In this document: positions 52,701 through 63,032 of the stretch, in pieces | Layout of the letters: the number at the start of each line of letters is the position of its first letter | Position numbering within the stretch: the first letter of the stretch is position 1 | Assembly (NCBI RefSeq): GCF_000633935.1 | Contig: NZ_KK214997.1 | Span: 137,751-201,750 of the forward strand | DNA length: 64,000 nucleotides | Source: Ectothiorhodospira haloalkaliphila ATCC 51935 | GTDB lineage: Bacteria; Pseudomonadota; Gammaproteobacteria; Ectothiorhodospirales; Ectothiorhodospiraceae | Direction of reading: 5' to 3' | The notes under the pieces: generated by a model | Databases searched by the model: none | What the model was told of the DNA's origin: nothing | Seen by the model: only the letters and a program-made list of their open reading frames with translations | Made by a program: the position numbers and the translations under genes

Positions 52701-53147
52701 TGCACGCACCACCTGCACATCCCCATCGGCCATGCGTCGCGCCCCGTAGAATTCGCCCTCAGTGGTACCGAAAAAGGAATACGCCAGTGATGGCTGGCTT
52801 TCGATCACCCCATGGAAATAACGCTGCACCGTGGTTGAATCCTGCAGATCCAGAATACCACTGCGCAGTGCACGCGCATTGCTCTCATTGACCTGTGCAG
52901 GAATGCTCAGATACTGGGTGAGTTGATCCTCCACCCTCGCGAGCACGTCGGTGCGCAGTTGCCGGGCAATATCGTTCACCGCATCCCGACCGTCCACGAT
53001 GGCCAGCCATGCCACGACGCCCGAGGCAATGAAAGTGATCAGCACCATGGGGATAGCGATCAGCCAACGCAGGGAAAGCGCAGCCCGCCGTCGTGGGGCA
53101 GGCGTGAATGTTGATGCGAGTGGGGTCTCCCGCGTATGGCCACCCAT
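49722..53147 (-). CDS. Hybrid sensor histidine kinase (Cache-HAMP-PAS-HisKA-HATPase-REC-HPt)
   Basis: 1,141 residues from the ATG at 53147 (GGAG seven bases upstream; 53153 has none). TM1 ~25-45, periplasmic dCache-type sensor ~50-350 (DPRARPWYQAGVAAGRSTWT), TM2 ~365-385, HAMP, then a PAS domain with a CxxC-type pair (RPCQQCALEE). HisKA His lies in ARMSHEIRTPMNAIL (residue ~612). HATPase motif HGGTGLGLAI (~792), REC Asp in DLVLMDVEMPGMNG (~906), C-terminal HPt His in IAHTLKGHVATIG (~1047). All phosphorelay residues are present. No dedicated output regulator is encoded next to it. Confidence 0.93.
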   Translation of the reverse strand: MGGHTRETPLASTFTPAPRRRAALSLRWLIAIPMVLITFIASGVVAWLAIVDGRDAVNDIARQLRTDVLARVEDQLTQYLSIPAQVNESNARALRSGILDLQDSTTVQRYFHGVIESQPSLAYSFFGTTEGEFYGARRMADGDVQVVRAGEVTGGDSHNFSTSELGDALELKQVYPGFDPRARPWYQAGVAAGRSTWTPIYRHFVLHDLALTASRPHYDADGRLLGVFAVDYVLTQIHAFLRSLNLTPNAQVFVMQGDGHLVAASTAPEGGFFREEAGQFLPVPATESGVASVEAAAQLLQERPGGLVAIFQDEFLNFSAEGEEKYLQVRPFAPAPGLDWILAVVVPEQDFMGGIRDQTRTTLMIIAAVLLLAGLLGFLMAGRLAAPMERLGRDADALARGQWERNPRRTTIREYNQLDRAFQAMARQLSDQFQRVREQSDEIQEQNRLLEQRVAERTAELDQTTSRLRAFFENIPGYIVIIDRQYQIVSASQSLLEVFGINDLEKVLHQPCYQLAWEQTRPCQQCALEECFRTRQPVVRYSTPEEEARFGGRSMQIFNGPILNDQGEVIGGMVYYSDVTDLRALERQLIAAREVAEAANQAKSEFLARMSHEIRTPMNAILGLSELVMLEGVQGQSHEFMQIIQHSARHLLAVINDILDLSKIEAGRMELLESDFDLHHALEQMVGTLRMSAQDKDLELALEMASDVPRYLHGDMHRLGQILINLVGNAIKFTAEGGVRVTVRVLGTRGTQVDLGFEVIDTGEGIPEDRQAEIFDTFTQVDGSAKRRHGGTGLGLAITRQLVEKMGGCINVTSRPGQGSTFGFNVVLELGDPEKVPMTEGAHPAVFHNAPRSRVWRILLVEDTPANVVVAEQLLKRLGHETVSVTHAEAAFQQLSLEHFDLVLMDVEMPGMNGFDATRHIRDGGAGEGNRMLPIIGLTAHALSEYRERGLDSGMDDYIFKPISLGELGRTIDHVMGHCNTGSASSGASKPRSTAPCVDLALVMRRLGGDHELLIEMLLTILPDLPEKMGALAQALNEEDGDTAARIAHTLKGHVATIGAQRAAELIEALEALVHRGDFRQAASRLSGIMAELYRIYQGTPAALKGVLAGMPVDEPAVRHGLPQVEALTRELGPSGRAREY

Positions 53148-53251
53148 GAGCATGCTCCAGGATAAGGGGCAGGATCCCCCTGAAACCGCCCAAGTATAGA
53201 GCCGGCAGCCGGATGATCAACGTCTTCTCTTCGGGAATACTATGGGAGGGT

Positions 53252-53287
53252 CGAAAAACCGGCCCGACGGATTCTCCGCCGGGCCGG
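53252..53287 (-). terminator. Intrinsic terminator of pckG
   Basis: On the minus strand, CCGGCCCGGCGG pairs with CCGTCGGGCCGG (one internal mismatch) around AGAAT, followed by TTTTT. The hairpin begins 12 bases after the PEP carboxykinase stop. Confidence 0.85.
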
Positions 53288-53298
53288 CTGGAACGGTT

Positions 53299-55173
53299 TC
53301 AGTTTTCCCGTTCAGGCGCCAGGTGCCAGTGCTCCGGCGACCGCCAAAGCCCCGAAAGCAACAACTCGCGCATGAAGAAGAACTCCTTGGGCAACTTGTC
53401 ATAGAGCTTGGAGAACAGTTGCTCGTGGCCCATGAGTTCCTCCTTCCAGGCCTCCCGATCCACCTCCATCACGGTGTCGAAGTCCTTGTGCGAGAAGTCC
53501 AGACCCCGCATGTCCAGGTCCTCGTAATGGGGCATCCAGCCCACCGGGCTCTCCACCGCCGATGTCTGGCCGCGTGAACGCTCGATGATCCACTTGAGCA
53601 CCCGCATGTTTTCGCCAAAACCAGGCCAGACAAAATTGCCGTACTCATCCTTCCGGAACCAGTTCACACCAAAAATTCTTGGCGGATTGGGCAGATTGCG
53701 GCCGAACTGCAACCAGTGGTTGAAGTAATCAGCCATGTGATAGCCGGCAAATGGCAGCATCGCAAAGGGATCGCGACGCACCTGGCCCACATTGCCAAAG
53801 GCAGCCGCCGTCATCTCCGAGCCCATGGTGGCGGCCAGGTAGACACCGAAGTTCCAGTTGAAGGACTGATATACCAGCGGGATGGTGGTACTGCGCCGGC
53901 CGCCGAAGATGAAGGCGCTGATGGGCACGCCCTTGGGGTTCTCCCACTCGGGATCCACACTCGGGCACTGATGGGCAGGCGCGGTGAAGCGCGCATTGGG
54001 ATGGGCCACAGGGGTAGTGGAGGCCTGCTCATGTACCTGTCCCTTCCAGTTCAGGGTACCTTCGGGCGGGGTGCCCTCCATGCCTTCCCACCAGACATCG
54101 CCATCGGGGGTCACGCCCACATTGGTGAAGATGGCGTTTTCCTTCACCGACTCCATGGCGTTGGGGTTGGTCTTGTAGTTGGTGCCAGGTGCCACACCGA
54201 AATAGCCTGCCTCGGGGTTGATGGCATGGAGCTGGCCATGCTCATCCGGCTTGATCCAGGCGATGTCATCACCCACGGTGGTGATCTTCCAGCCACCCAA
54301 CTCCTCGGGGGGAATCATCATGGCAAAGTTGGTCTTGCCGCAGGCGCTGGGGAAGGCGGCGGCCAGGTAGGTCTTCTCGCCTTCGGGTGACTCCGCCCCC
54401 AGGATCAGCATATGCTCCGCCAGCCAACCTTCGTCCCGGGCCATGGAAGAGGCAATGCGCAGGGCGAAGCACTTCTTGCCCAGCAGGGCATTGCCGCCAT
54501 AGCCGCTGCCATAGGACATGATGGAACGCTCTTCCGGGAAGTGGACGATGTACTTCACCTCCGGATTGCAGGGCCAGGGGGCATCCTTCTGACCCGGCTC
54601 CAGGGGGGCGCCCACCGAATGCAGGCACTTGACGAAGTCGCCATCCCCCAGGGTATCGATGACCTTCCTGCCCATGCGGGTCATGATGCGCATGTTCACC
54701 ACTACGTAGGGGGAGTCGGTCAGTTCCACGCCGATCTGGGAGATGGGCGAGCCGATGGGACCCATGCTGAAGGGAATCACGTACAGGGTGCGTCCGCGCA
54801 TGCAGCCATCGTACAGACCGTTGAGCGTCTGCTTCATGGCGCGGGGCTCTTCCCAGTTGTTGGTCGGGCCCGCATCCTCCTTGCGCAGACTGCAGATATA
54901 GGTGCGATCCTCCACCCGGGCCACGTCGCTGGGGTCGGAGAAGCATGCAAAGCTGTTGGGCCGTTTTTTCGGGTTCAAGCGAATGAATGTGCCCGCATCC
55001 ACCAGCTGCTGGGTGAAGAAGTCGTATTCCTCCTGGGAGCCATCACACCAATACACCGCATCGGGCTTGCACAGGGCCACTGTCTCCTGCACCCATTGCA
55101 GCAGCGCCTGGTTGGTCACCTGGTCGGAGTAATCGGGCCCTGGAAGGGATTGGGTTCTCGCTTGATCGTTCAT
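53299..55173 (-). CDS. pckG: GTP-dependent phosphoenolpyruvate carboxykinase
   Basis: 624 residues from the ATG at 55173 (GAGAGGTC upstream). This is the GTP-type enzyme converting oxaloacetate and GTP to PEP: kinase loop [16 protein letters not shown], metal-ligand region [16 protein letters not shown], guanine-site segment [18 protein letters not shown] and [20 protein letters not shown]. The length is normal. It supports gluconeogenesis or anaplerosis in the cytoplasm. The GTP form is less common in proteobacteria than the ATP form. It is a single gene with its own intrinsic terminator, divergent from glnS. Confidence 0.95.
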   Translation of the reverse strand: MNDQARTQSLPGPDYSDQVTNQALLQWVQETVALCKPDAVYWCDGSQEEYDFFTQQLVDAGTFIRLNPKKRPNSFACFSDPSDVARVEDRTYICSLRKEDAGPTNNWEEPRAMKQTLNGLYDGCMRGRTLYVIPFSMGPIGSPISQIGVELTDSPYVVVNMRIMTRMGRKVIDTLGDGDFVKCLHSVGAPLEPGQKDAPWPCNPEVKYIVHFPEERSIMSYGSGYGGNALLGKKCFALRIASSMARDEGWLAEHMLILGAESPEGEKTYLAAAFPSACGKTNFAMMIPPEELGGWKITTVGDDIAWIKPDEHGQLHAINPEAGYFGVAPGTNYKTNPNAMESVKENAIFTNVGVTPDGDVWWEGMEGTPPEGTLNWKGQVHEQASTTPVAHPNARFTAPAHQCPSVDPEWENPKGVPISAFIFGGRRSTTIPLVYQSFNWNFGVYLAATMGSEMTAAAFGNVGQVRRDPFAMLPFAGYHMADYFNHWLQFGRNLPNPPRIFGVNWFRKDEYGNFVWPGFGENMRVLKWIIERSRGQTSAVESPVGWMPHYEDLDMRGLDFSHKDFDTVMEVDREAWKEELMGHEQLFSKLYDKLPKEFFFMRELLLSGLWRSPEHWHLAPEREN

Positions 55174-55411
55174 GGGACCTCTCGCGTTGGTGAGTGAAAA
55201 CAGCATACTCAATCTTGCGGGGGATTGTCCCCCGACCGGCAACCTGCACGCCTGCCCTATGGGACTGCCCGTTCCCGAAGGGGTTCATCCATCGACATTT
55301 CACACCAGCCGGGAAGCGCGTCAGAGGGTGTTTGCGAACGGCCCGCGCTGGCTCCCGGTTGAGCGGACACTTATAATCCCGCCCTGACTTACTCATAACG
55401 CATTGGACCCC

Positions 55412-57097
55412 ATGACCACACCCGAACCCCAGGCCCCCACCCACTTCATCCGCAACCGTATTCGCAAGGAACTGGAGGCCGGGCAATGCCAGCAGGTGAT
55501 CACCCGTTTCCCGCCCGAGCCCAACGGCTACCTGCACCTGGGCCACGCCAAGTCCATCGCCCTGAACTTCAGCATGGGCGAGGAGTTCGGGGGCTACACC
55601 AACCTGCGATTTGACGACACCAACCCGGCCAAGGAGGAGCAGCGGTATATCGACGCCATCAAGGAGGACGTCCAATGGCTGGGCTACGCCTGGAAACACG
55701 AGCGCCATGCCTCGGACTACTTCGAGCAACTCTACGAGTGGGCCCTCTACCTGATCGACCACGGGCTGGCCTATGTGGACAGCCAGGACGCCGACACCAT
55801 CCGACAGCAACGGGGCACCCTGACCGAACCGGGCATCGAAAGCCCCTTCCGCGACAGACCCCGGGAGGAGAGCCGGGATCTGTTCGAGCGCATGCGCGCC
55901 GGAGAATTCCAGGACGGTGCCCATGTACTGCGGGCGCGCATCGACATGGCCTCGGGCAACATCAACCTGCGCGATCCGGTGATCTACCGCATCCGCCGGC
56001 TCACTCACCCGCGCACCGGGGATCAATGGTGCATCTACCCCAGCTACGACTTCGCACACGGTCAGAGTGATGCCATCGAGCACATCACCCATTCCCTGTG
56101 CACCCTGGAGTTCGAGGATCATCGCCCCCTCTATGACTGGCTGCTGGAGCACCTGCCGGTGCCCTCGCGCCCGGTGCAGATCGAGTTCTCGCGGCTGAAC
56201 CTGGATTTCACCGTGCTCTCCAAGCGCCGTCTCACCCGACTGGTGGACGAGGGCCATGTGCATGGCTGGGATGATCCACGTCTGCCCACCCTGGCTGGCA
56301 TCCGTCGCCGGGGTTTCACGCCCCAGTCCATCCGCCAGTTCTGCCAGGAGATCGGTGTCACCAAGGCGGATTCCATCATTCCCTTTGGTGTACTGGAAAA
56401 CGCGCTGCGCAACGACCTGAACGAGCGGGCACCGCGCACCATGGCCGTGCTCAAACCCTTGAAACTGGTGCTGACCAACTTCCCCGAGGGCGAGACGGAA
56501 TGGCTGGAATCCGCCGTGCACCCCCAGAAACCGGAAATGGGCACGCGACAGGTGGCCATGACACGGGAGATCTACATTGAGGCGGATGATTTCATGGAAG
56601 AGGCCCCGAAAAAGTTCTTCCGGCTCAAGCCGGGCGGCGAGGTGCGCCTGCGTAATGCCTTCATCATCCGCTGTGACGAGGTGATCAAGGATGAATCCGG
56701 CCAGGTGGTGGAACTGCGTTGCAGCCTGGATCCGGAGACCCGCTCCGGGCAGCCGGGGGCGGATCGCAAGGTGAAGGGCACCATCCACTGGGTGTCGGCG
56801 GCGCATTCGGTGTCCGCCCAGGTACGCCTGTACGACAGGCTGTTTCAGGTACCCCATCCGGCGGGTGACAAGGACAAGGATTTCATCGAACACATCAATC
56901 CCGAATCCCTGGTCATCCTGGAAAATGCTCGCCTGGAACCGGCTGCGGCCAAGGCCGCGCCGGGTGAGTGCTTTCAGTTCGAGCGCCTGGGGTATTTCGT
57001 ACCGGACCCGGATGGCACGCTGGAGCGGCCGGTGTTCAATCGGGCGGTGACGCTGCGGGATACCTGGGCCAAGCTGGAGAAGCAGATGCGGGGCTGA
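55412..57097 (+). CDS. glnS: Glutaminyl-tRNA synthetase
   Basis: 561 residues from the ATG at 55412; a TTG at 55403 is in frame. It is a class I synthetase: HIGH-type motif PNGYLHLGHAKS (residues ~37-48), KMSKS equivalent VLSKRRL (~270), FDDTNPAKEEQRY, and the GlnRS-specific C-terminal anticodon-binding barrels (GEVRLRNAFIIRCDEVIKDE, HWVSAAHSVSAQVRLYDRLF). It charges tRNA-Gln directly. Essential core gene. It is transcribed divergently from pckG and followed by GC-rich intergenic repeats. Confidence 0.97.
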   Translation: MTTPEPQAPTHFIRNRIRKELEAGQCQQVITRFPPEPNGYLHLGHAKSIALNFSMGEEFGGYTNLRFDDTNPAKEEQRYIDAIKEDVQWLGYAWKHERHASDYFEQLYEWALYLIDHGLAYVDSQDADTIRQQRGTLTEPGIESPFRDRPREESRDLFERMRAGEFQDGAHVLRARIDMASGNINLRDPVIYRIRRLTHPRTGDQWCIYPSYDFAHGQSDAIEHITHSLCTLEFEDHRPLYDWLLEHLPVPSRPVQIEFSRLNLDFTVLSKRRLTRLVDEGHVHGWDDPRLPTLAGIRRRGFTPQSIRQFCQEIGVTKADSIIPFGVLENALRNDLNERAPRTMAVLKPLKLVLTNFPEGETEWLESAVHPQKPEMGTRQVAMTREIYIEADDFMEEAPKKFFRLKPGGEVRLRNAFIIRCDEVIKDESGQVVELRCSLDPETRSGQPGADRKVKGTIHWVSAAHSVSAQVRLYDRLFQVPHPAGDKDKDFIEHINPESLVILENARLEPAAAKAAPGECFQFERLGYFVPDPDGTLERPVFNRAVTLRDTWAKLEKQMRG

Positions 57098-57123
57098 CGG
57101 GGCCAACGCTCACGCATCATTGA

Positions 57124-57310
57124 ACACCCCCCTCATCCCCGGCCCTTCTCCCCGAGGGGCAGAAGGGAGCGTCCATAACTGAACCTTGGTGCTTTCACAT
57201 CAAGCCCCTCTCCCCTGCGGAGAGAGGGGTGGGGAAAGTGGAACAGGCCCAGGTCCAGCCAGCGCCCCCTCTCCCCTGCGGGGAGAGGGTCAGGGGTGAG
57301 GGGCGCGGCG
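57124..57310. repeat. Intergenic palindromic CCCCTCTCCC repeats
   Basis: Three related palindromic units: 57140-57170 (CCCTTCTCCCCGAGGGGCAG), 57203-57235 (CCCCTCTCCCCTGCGGAGAG) and 57266-57305 (CCCCTCTCCCCTGCGGGGAG then GGTCAGGGGTGAGGGGCG). They resemble widespread bacterial intergenic palindromes and can form hairpins on both strands between convergent glnS and the chemoreceptor gene. Confidence 0.7.
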
Positions 57311-57322
57311 GGCACGTGACCA

Positions 57323-59620
57323 TCAGGGCTTCGGCAGCGCCGGTGCGGGGGTGTTGCCGCCCACCAGCTTGCCGCCGCTGCCCAGGTCATCCACCCGGAA
57401 CACACTCACGGCCCTGGCCAGACCCTGGGCCTGCTCCTCCAGCGACTCGGCTGCTGCCGCGGCTTCTTCCACCAGCGAGGCATTCTGCTGGGTCACCTCG
57501 TCCATCTGAGTGACGGCGCTGTTCACCTGCTCGATGCCCGTGGTCTGCTCGTCCGAGGCGGCGGCGATCTCGTTGATCAGGTCCGACACGCGTTTCACCT
57601 GCCCGACCATCTCTTCCATGGCCTTGCCGGCATCCAGCACCAGCCGACTGCCCTTCTCCGTGGTTTCGGCGTTCTCTGCAATCAGATCCTTGATCTCCTT
57701 GGCAGCCGAGGCAGAACGTTGCGCCAGGTTGCGCACCTCCCCGGCAACCACCGCAAAACCCCGCCCCTGTTCACCCGCACGTGCCGCCTCCACGGCAGCG
57801 TTCAGGGCCAGGATATTTGTCTGGAAGGCGATGCCGTCGATCACGGTGATGATGTCGCTGATCTTCTCTGAACTGGCAGTGATCGCCTTGATGGATTCCA
57901 CCGCATCATCCACCTTCTGGCCGCCGTGCTGGGCCACGGAACTGGCCTGATTGGACATCTCGCTGGCTTGGCGCGCATTGTCAGCATTCTGTTTCACGGT
58001 GGAGGTCAGTTCCTCCATGCTCGAGGCGGTTTGCTCAAGACTCGAGGCCTGCTCTTCCGTGCGCTGGGACAGGTCCGTATTTCCCACGGCGATCTCCCGG
58101 GAGGCGGTGTTGATGGCATCCACGGATTCCTTGATCTGACCGATGAGATCCCGCAGGCGGGCCACGGTCTTGTTGGTATCGTCCTTGAGCTCGCCGAAAG
58201 TGCCTTCATAGTCGCCGGTCACCTGTTTGGTCAGGTCGCCCTCGGAGACGGCTTCCAGCACGGCGGCCACTTCGGACAAACCGGCGGAGGTTGTCGCCAT
58301 CAGGGTGTTCACGCCATCCCCCAGGCGCTTGAAGAACCCTTCCAGCTCTTCGGTATCCACCCGACGGCTGAAGTCGCCCTTGACCGCCCCATCCACCAGC
58401 GAGGTGACCTCGGTCTCCACATGAACCTCGCTGGTGCGGTCCACCCACTCCATCACGGTACCCACACGCTGACCCTGGGCGTCCACAATCGGGCTTGCGA
58501 TCAAGCGGAATATACAACCGCCGATGTCCAGCTCCGTGCGCACCAGTGTGCGGGTGTTTTCCATCTTCTGGCGCGCCTCGCCCAGCTTGTCACGGAAGAC
58601 GTCCAGCTTTGCCCCCAGCAAGGCCCCGGCGTCAAAGCCCGGCAACTCGGTGCGGATATCCTCACCGGCCTCCTGGAACATCGTTTCGAGGGCCCGGTTG
58701 GTATAGATGATCTTCATGTCGGGTGCCGCCACCATGACGCTTGAGGACACATTGTCCAGGGCAAAGCGCACCCGCAGATTCTCCGCTGCCACACGACGTG
58801 TTTCCGTGATATCCGCCTTCAGCTTGCCCTGCATGTCGGCGAGATTGCCCAGGACCTTGCCGATCTCGTCGTTGCGGGTGATGACGATTTCGTTATCCAG
58901 ATTGCCGTCCGAAATGGCCTCAAAATAGCCCACCGCCCGGTTCAGCGGCGTAACGATGGCGCGGATCAGCAGGAAGCCCATCAAGGCCGAAATCAGTACG
59001 CCCGCCGCAATCATGATCACGGCCAGGTTGCGGGTGGTCTCATAGGCAGAAACTGCCGACTCGAACTCCTGACTGCCCACATTCAACTGCAGCTGTAGCA
59101 GCGCCCGCGCCAACTCAGTCGCCTCCCCGAACAGGGGATTGGTCACCTCGATCATGCGAATGTTGGCTTCCGCGTATTGACCTTCCTCGTAAAGCCGCAC
59201 GCTCTCCAACAGGCCCTCACGCACGAAGCGCCCTCGCCGATCCGCGAACTGCGAAGCCAGGCGCTCTTCTTCCGGGGTGAGGAAGGTCTCCATGTAGGCA
59301 CTCCAGACCTGGTCGATCCGACGGATGTTTTCCCTCACCTGGTTGGTGTGCAGTTGAATGGGATGGTCATGCAGTCGGCTCTCTTCCAGCCGCGGGTCGT
59401 GCATGGCCGCCAGGTTGAGCTGGATGATATTGGCCTGCATCAGACTCTCGATCTCGGCAATCTGCTGGGAAGGGATGAGCCGATCATCGTAGACGGTCTC
59501 GAGACCATCGTTGGCAGCCTGCATCCCGGTCAAACCCATGCCACCGATCACCATCAGCAACGCAGAGAGGAAGGCAATCACCACAATCAAACGCACTTTG
59601 AGACTGATATTCTTGAGCAC
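57323..59620 (-). CDS. Methyl-accepting chemotaxis protein, Tar-like sensor with PAS domain
   Basis: 765 residues from a GTG at 59620 (GGAG nine bases upstream). TM1 ~10-32, four-helix-bundle periplasmic domain ~33-195 ([19 protein letters not shown]), TM2 ~200-222, HAMP ~225-275, PAS-like ~285-385 ([20 protein letters not shown]), a second HAMP-like region, then the MCP signalling domain with the tip [20 protein letters not shown] and [18 protein letters not shown]. Methylation-helix Glu/Gln pairs are evident. The C-terminus ends in a Pro/Gly tail without the CheR-tethering pentapeptide. Ligand unknown. Confidence 0.92.
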   Translation of the reverse strand: MLKNISLKVRLIVVIAFLSALLMVIGGMGLTGMQAANDGLETVYDDRLIPSQQIAEIESLMQANIIQLNLAAMHDPRLEESRLHDHPIQLHTNQVRENIRRIDQVWSAYMETFLTPEEERLASQFADRRGRFVREGLLESVRLYEEGQYAEANIRMIEVTNPLFGEATELARALLQLQLNVGSQEFESAVSAYETTRNLAVIMIAAGVLISALMGFLLIRAIVTPLNRAVGYFEAISDGNLDNEIVITRNDEIGKVLGNLADMQGKLKADITETRRVAAENLRVRFALDNVSSSVMVAAPDMKIIYTNRALETMFQEAGEDIRTELPGFDAGALLGAKLDVFRDKLGEARQKMENTRTLVRTELDIGGCIFRLIASPIVDAQGQRVGTVMEWVDRTSEVHVETEVTSLVDGAVKGDFSRRVDTEELEGFFKRLGDGVNTLMATTSAGLSEVAAVLEAVSEGDLTKQVTGDYEGTFGELKDDTNKTVARLRDLIGQIKESVDAINTASREIAVGNTDLSQRTEEQASSLEQTASSMEELTSTVKQNADNARQASEMSNQASSVAQHGGQKVDDAVESIKAITASSEKISDIITVIDGIAFQTNILALNAAVEAARAGEQGRGFAVVAGEVRNLAQRSASAAKEIKDLIAENAETTEKGSRLVLDAGKAMEEMVGQVKRVSDLINEIAAASDEQTTGIEQVNSAVTQMDEVTQQNASLVEEAAAAAESLEEQAQGLARAVSVFRVDDLGSGGKLVGGNTPAPALPKP

Positions 59621-59922
59621 CTGTTATTCTCCGGATGATCGTGCCTGGGTAATCGCGCTGCACAACAGGCTTTGGGCCGTGCCGAAAAGGACGTTTCTGA
59701 TATATCGGCATTCGAGCCGCTCTCTGAAGCCCCGCGCCGGGGGCATCCATCAAGTCAGGCCCTGATCCGACAGGTCGTCTGCCTCCAGCCACCTGAGAAG
59801 CACCTTGTGGACTGAGCCAGGAGTTCCTCGCGCTCGCGCAGACGAGCCTCGGAATCGGCTGGAACCCGGGTCATTTCAGTACCATCACGGGTGGGGATGA
59901 GGGTCCGGACACATCGGTGCGC
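59621..59922. other. Intergenic, no recognised gene
   Basis: Lies between the chemoreceptor start and the NrfA-like stop. A minus-strand stretch in the same frame as the NrfA-like gene, after its stop, reads TRVPADSEARLREREELLAQ; it looks protein-like but has no start signal and I cannot assign it. Otherwise nothing is visible. Confidence 0.35.
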
Positions 59923-60759
59923 TCAGCGATCCCGCTGTGCCCTCACGCTGAGCACGTGCCCCAATTCATGGCAGGCCATGCAGAATTCGGCTGCCTCCAT
60001 GTAGCGTTCATGACACGCCGCAAAGCGGTAGATGTCCTCCGGGTTCATGCCCTTGGCCCAGGGCAGGTGCGGCTTGGCCGCCACGCCGTGCTCGCCGGTC
60101 TCGAAGTAATACTCCACGTGGCACTGCGCACACACCAGGGAACGCATCTCGTCCCGGGATGCCTCTCGCCAATCGCGGCCCTGACGCGCCAGGGCCTCCT
60201 TGAGGGGCACACTGGTGAGGGTCAGACGCATCCGGTCGGCGGGGTCATGGCAGTTGGTGCAGCCCACGGTGTGGTGTACGGGATCGTGCATTTCCCGAAA
60301 GTCATGAAAATTTTGCGACCAGAAATCATCGCCGTGGCGTTCCAGCAACTGCGGCATGGTGTTGGTCTTGCAGTTCCAGCAGGTGGCCGGCAGGCCGGCA
60401 TGCTCGCTGAACCGGTTCACCCGGTCCGTCTTGGTCACGTCGGTCAGGGCAAAGGTGTGTCCCCGGGCCCGGTCGTAGTGATACATGAAGGGATAGCCCA
60501 GCCAGAGATTCTTGAGATAGGGCTGGGCGTGCTTGTAGCCGATGGGCAGGGGGTTGAAGTCGTCATGCTTGCGATGGGGCACCGACCCACCGAACTCGGT
60601 CATGACCGTGTCATCGTTGTTTTTCAGATAGGACTCGTACTGAGGTAGATGCCTGAAGGCAGCATTCCCCTCACCCAGGGATGATGCCTCCTCGGACGAG
60701 GCGGAAACCGTGGCCGTCGCCACGAGTAACATGGTGACCAGGGTGAAGATCCGACGCAT
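59923..60759 (-). CDS. Shortened NrfA-like multihaem cytochrome c
   Basis: 278 residues from the ATG at 60759 (GGGAGGG upstream), with a signal peptide. It matches NrfA (cytochrome c nitrite reductase) through residue ~245: active-site haem CWNCK (127-131), CTNCH (167-171), CAQCH followed by VEYYF (210-219, containing the active-site Tyr). The remainder, AACHERYMEAAEFCMACHEL, carries one more CxxCH but does not resemble the NrfA C-terminal half; full NrfA is ~480 residues with five haems and a His/Gln active-site segment that is absent here. Either a deletion product or a divergent four-haem cytochrome. Confidence 0.7.
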   Translation of the reverse strand: MRRIFTLVTMLLVATATVSASSEEASSLGEGNAAFRHLPQYESYLKNNDDTVMTEFGGSVPHRKHDDFNPLPIGYKHAQPYLKNLWLGYPFMYHYDRARGHTFALTDVTKTDRVNRFSEHAGLPATCWNCKTNTMPQLLERHGDDFWSQNFHDFREMHDPVHHTVGCTNCHDPADRMRLTLTSVPLKEALARQGRDWREASRDEMRSLVCAQCHVEYYFETGEHGVAAKPHLPWAKGMNPEDIYRFAACHERYMEAAEFCMACHELGHVLSVRAQRDR

Positions 60760-60925
60760 GGTGCCCTCCCGGTTCACGCCGGGCCGTGACCCGGGTGATC
60801 TGTCTCTCCACCGAGAATAGACGGGCAGTGCGGTTTTTTCCCGAACCCCGGTCATTGACATGCCCGAAAGTCGTGGCGCCCGGACCATGCCGGGCACCAC
60901 GAGGTGGCCGATGATCAGAGGATGA

Positions 60926-61924
60926 TCACGGCAGCGCCGGGAAGGTCACCTGCGGCATCTCGCCAGTCATGGCATGCAGGAAGGCCACGATGTCGTCCAC
61001 TGCATCCTCTTCCAGCTTGCGGCCCAGCATCTGCTCACCCATCAACTGCACGGCATCGTGCAGATTATCCACACTGCCGTTGTTGAAGTAGGGATAGGTG
61101 ACCGCTACGTTTCGCAGGGTGGGGGTACGGAAGGCAAACCGATCCCGTTCCTCGCCGGTGATCACGTAACGTCCCTCATCCGTGGAGCCCGGCAACTCGA
61201 AGCGGTGAAAGCGGCTGTCGGTCATGTTGGGCCCCCGGTGACACGCGATGCAGCCACTGTTCACGAAGGCCACCATGCCCCGCTTCTGCTGTTCGCTCAT
61301 GGCCTGGTTGTCGCCGCGCAGGTAGCGATCGAAGGGTGAGTTGGGCGTGTTCAGGGTGCGCTGGAAGCTGGCCAGGGCCTGGGCCACGCTGTCGGCCTCC
61401 AGGGGCTCGTCCTTTTCGGGGAAGGCCTCGGCAAAGCGTTCCACATACTCATCGAACTTCGCCAGCTCCTTCAGGGCATCGCCCAGGTCCATGGCCATTT
61501 CCACGTCCGCCTCGATGGGCCCCAGGGCCTGCCCTTCCAGGTCGGGCTCGCGACCGTCCCAGAACTGAGCCTCCAGGAAGCCGGAGTTCAGCACCGTGGG
61601 AGTGTTGCGTTCACCCACCTGCCCTTCATGCCCCACGGCCAGGGGGATGCGGTCTGCCCAGCCCAGGGCGGGGTTGTGGCAGGAGGCGCAGCTGATCACG
61701 CCACTGGCGGAGATGCGTGGTTCGAAGAACAGCATCTTGCCCAATTCGATCTTCTCAGGGGTCAGGGAGTTGTCGGCCGGGATCGGCGGCAACGCCGGCA
61801 GTGGTTCAAAATAGTCCCTGTAGCTTTCAAAATCCTGTGCAGTGGCCGTCTGCAGGGTCGCAGCCCCCATCAATAACGCTGCTGGAAGAACGCCAGCCAT
61901 CGTACGTGCCCATGTTTTCATCAT
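60926..61924 (-). CDS. Di-haem cytochrome c peroxidase (MauG/CcpA family)
   Basis: 332 residues with a signal peptide ending near TATAQ. Two haem-binding CxxCH sites: CASCH in SGVISCASCHNPALGWADR and CIACH in FVNSGCIACHRGPN, plus FRTPTLRNVAVTYPYFNNGS near the C-terminal haem. It is a periplasmic enzyme reducing hydrogen peroxide with electrons from cytochrome c. The length is normal. A 15-base PerR/Irr-like box lies 37 bases upstream of the start. The NrfA-like gene lies 167 bases downstream on the same strand. Confidence 0.93.
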   Translation of the reverse strand: MMKTWARTMAGVLPAALLMGAATLQTATAQDFESYRDYFEPLPALPPIPADNSLTPEKIELGKMLFFEPRISASGVISCASCHNPALGWADRIPLAVGHEGQVGERNTPTVLNSGFLEAQFWDGREPDLEGQALGPIEADVEMAMDLGDALKELAKFDEYVERFAEAFPEKDEPLEADSVAQALASFQRTLNTPNSPFDRYLRGDNQAMSEQQKRGMVAFVNSGCIACHRGPNMTDSRFHRFELPGSTDEGRYVITGEERDRFAFRTPTLRNVAVTYPYFNNGSVDNLHDAVQLMGEQMLGRKLEEDAVDDIVAFLHAMTGEMPQVTFPALP

Positions 61925-61957
61925 GATCTCCTTTTACTTCACCTGTTGCGTCTCATT

Positions 61958-61975
61958 GAATTAGACTAATTCTAA
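61958..61975 (-). promoter_or_regulatory. Palindromic box upstream of the cytochrome c peroxidase gene
   Basis: GAATTAG-A-CTAATTC (61958-61972) is a perfect inverted repeat. Overlapping it, TTAGACT-A-ATTCTAA (61961-61975) matches the 7-1-7 pattern of PerR/Irr-type Fur-family boxes (TTAGAATnATTCTAA) with one mismatch. It sits in the AT-rich promoter region between the divergent peroxidase and msrP genes. Confidence 0.5.
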
Positions 61976-62084
61976 ATACCTTTTTACGACGAACCTCGGG
62001 GCTGTTCAACGTATTCAGTCCAGTAATGGTCAAAGCCATGAGCCTGATCAACTAACCACCCATTACAATGCGAGGGGTGCCTGC

Positions 62085-63031
<947 letters not shown>

Positions 63032-63032
<1 letters not shown>

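Noticed and set aside
55043-57106. 687-codon minus-strand open frame
   Set aside because: Antisense to glnS and overlapping the pckG start; no protein signature.
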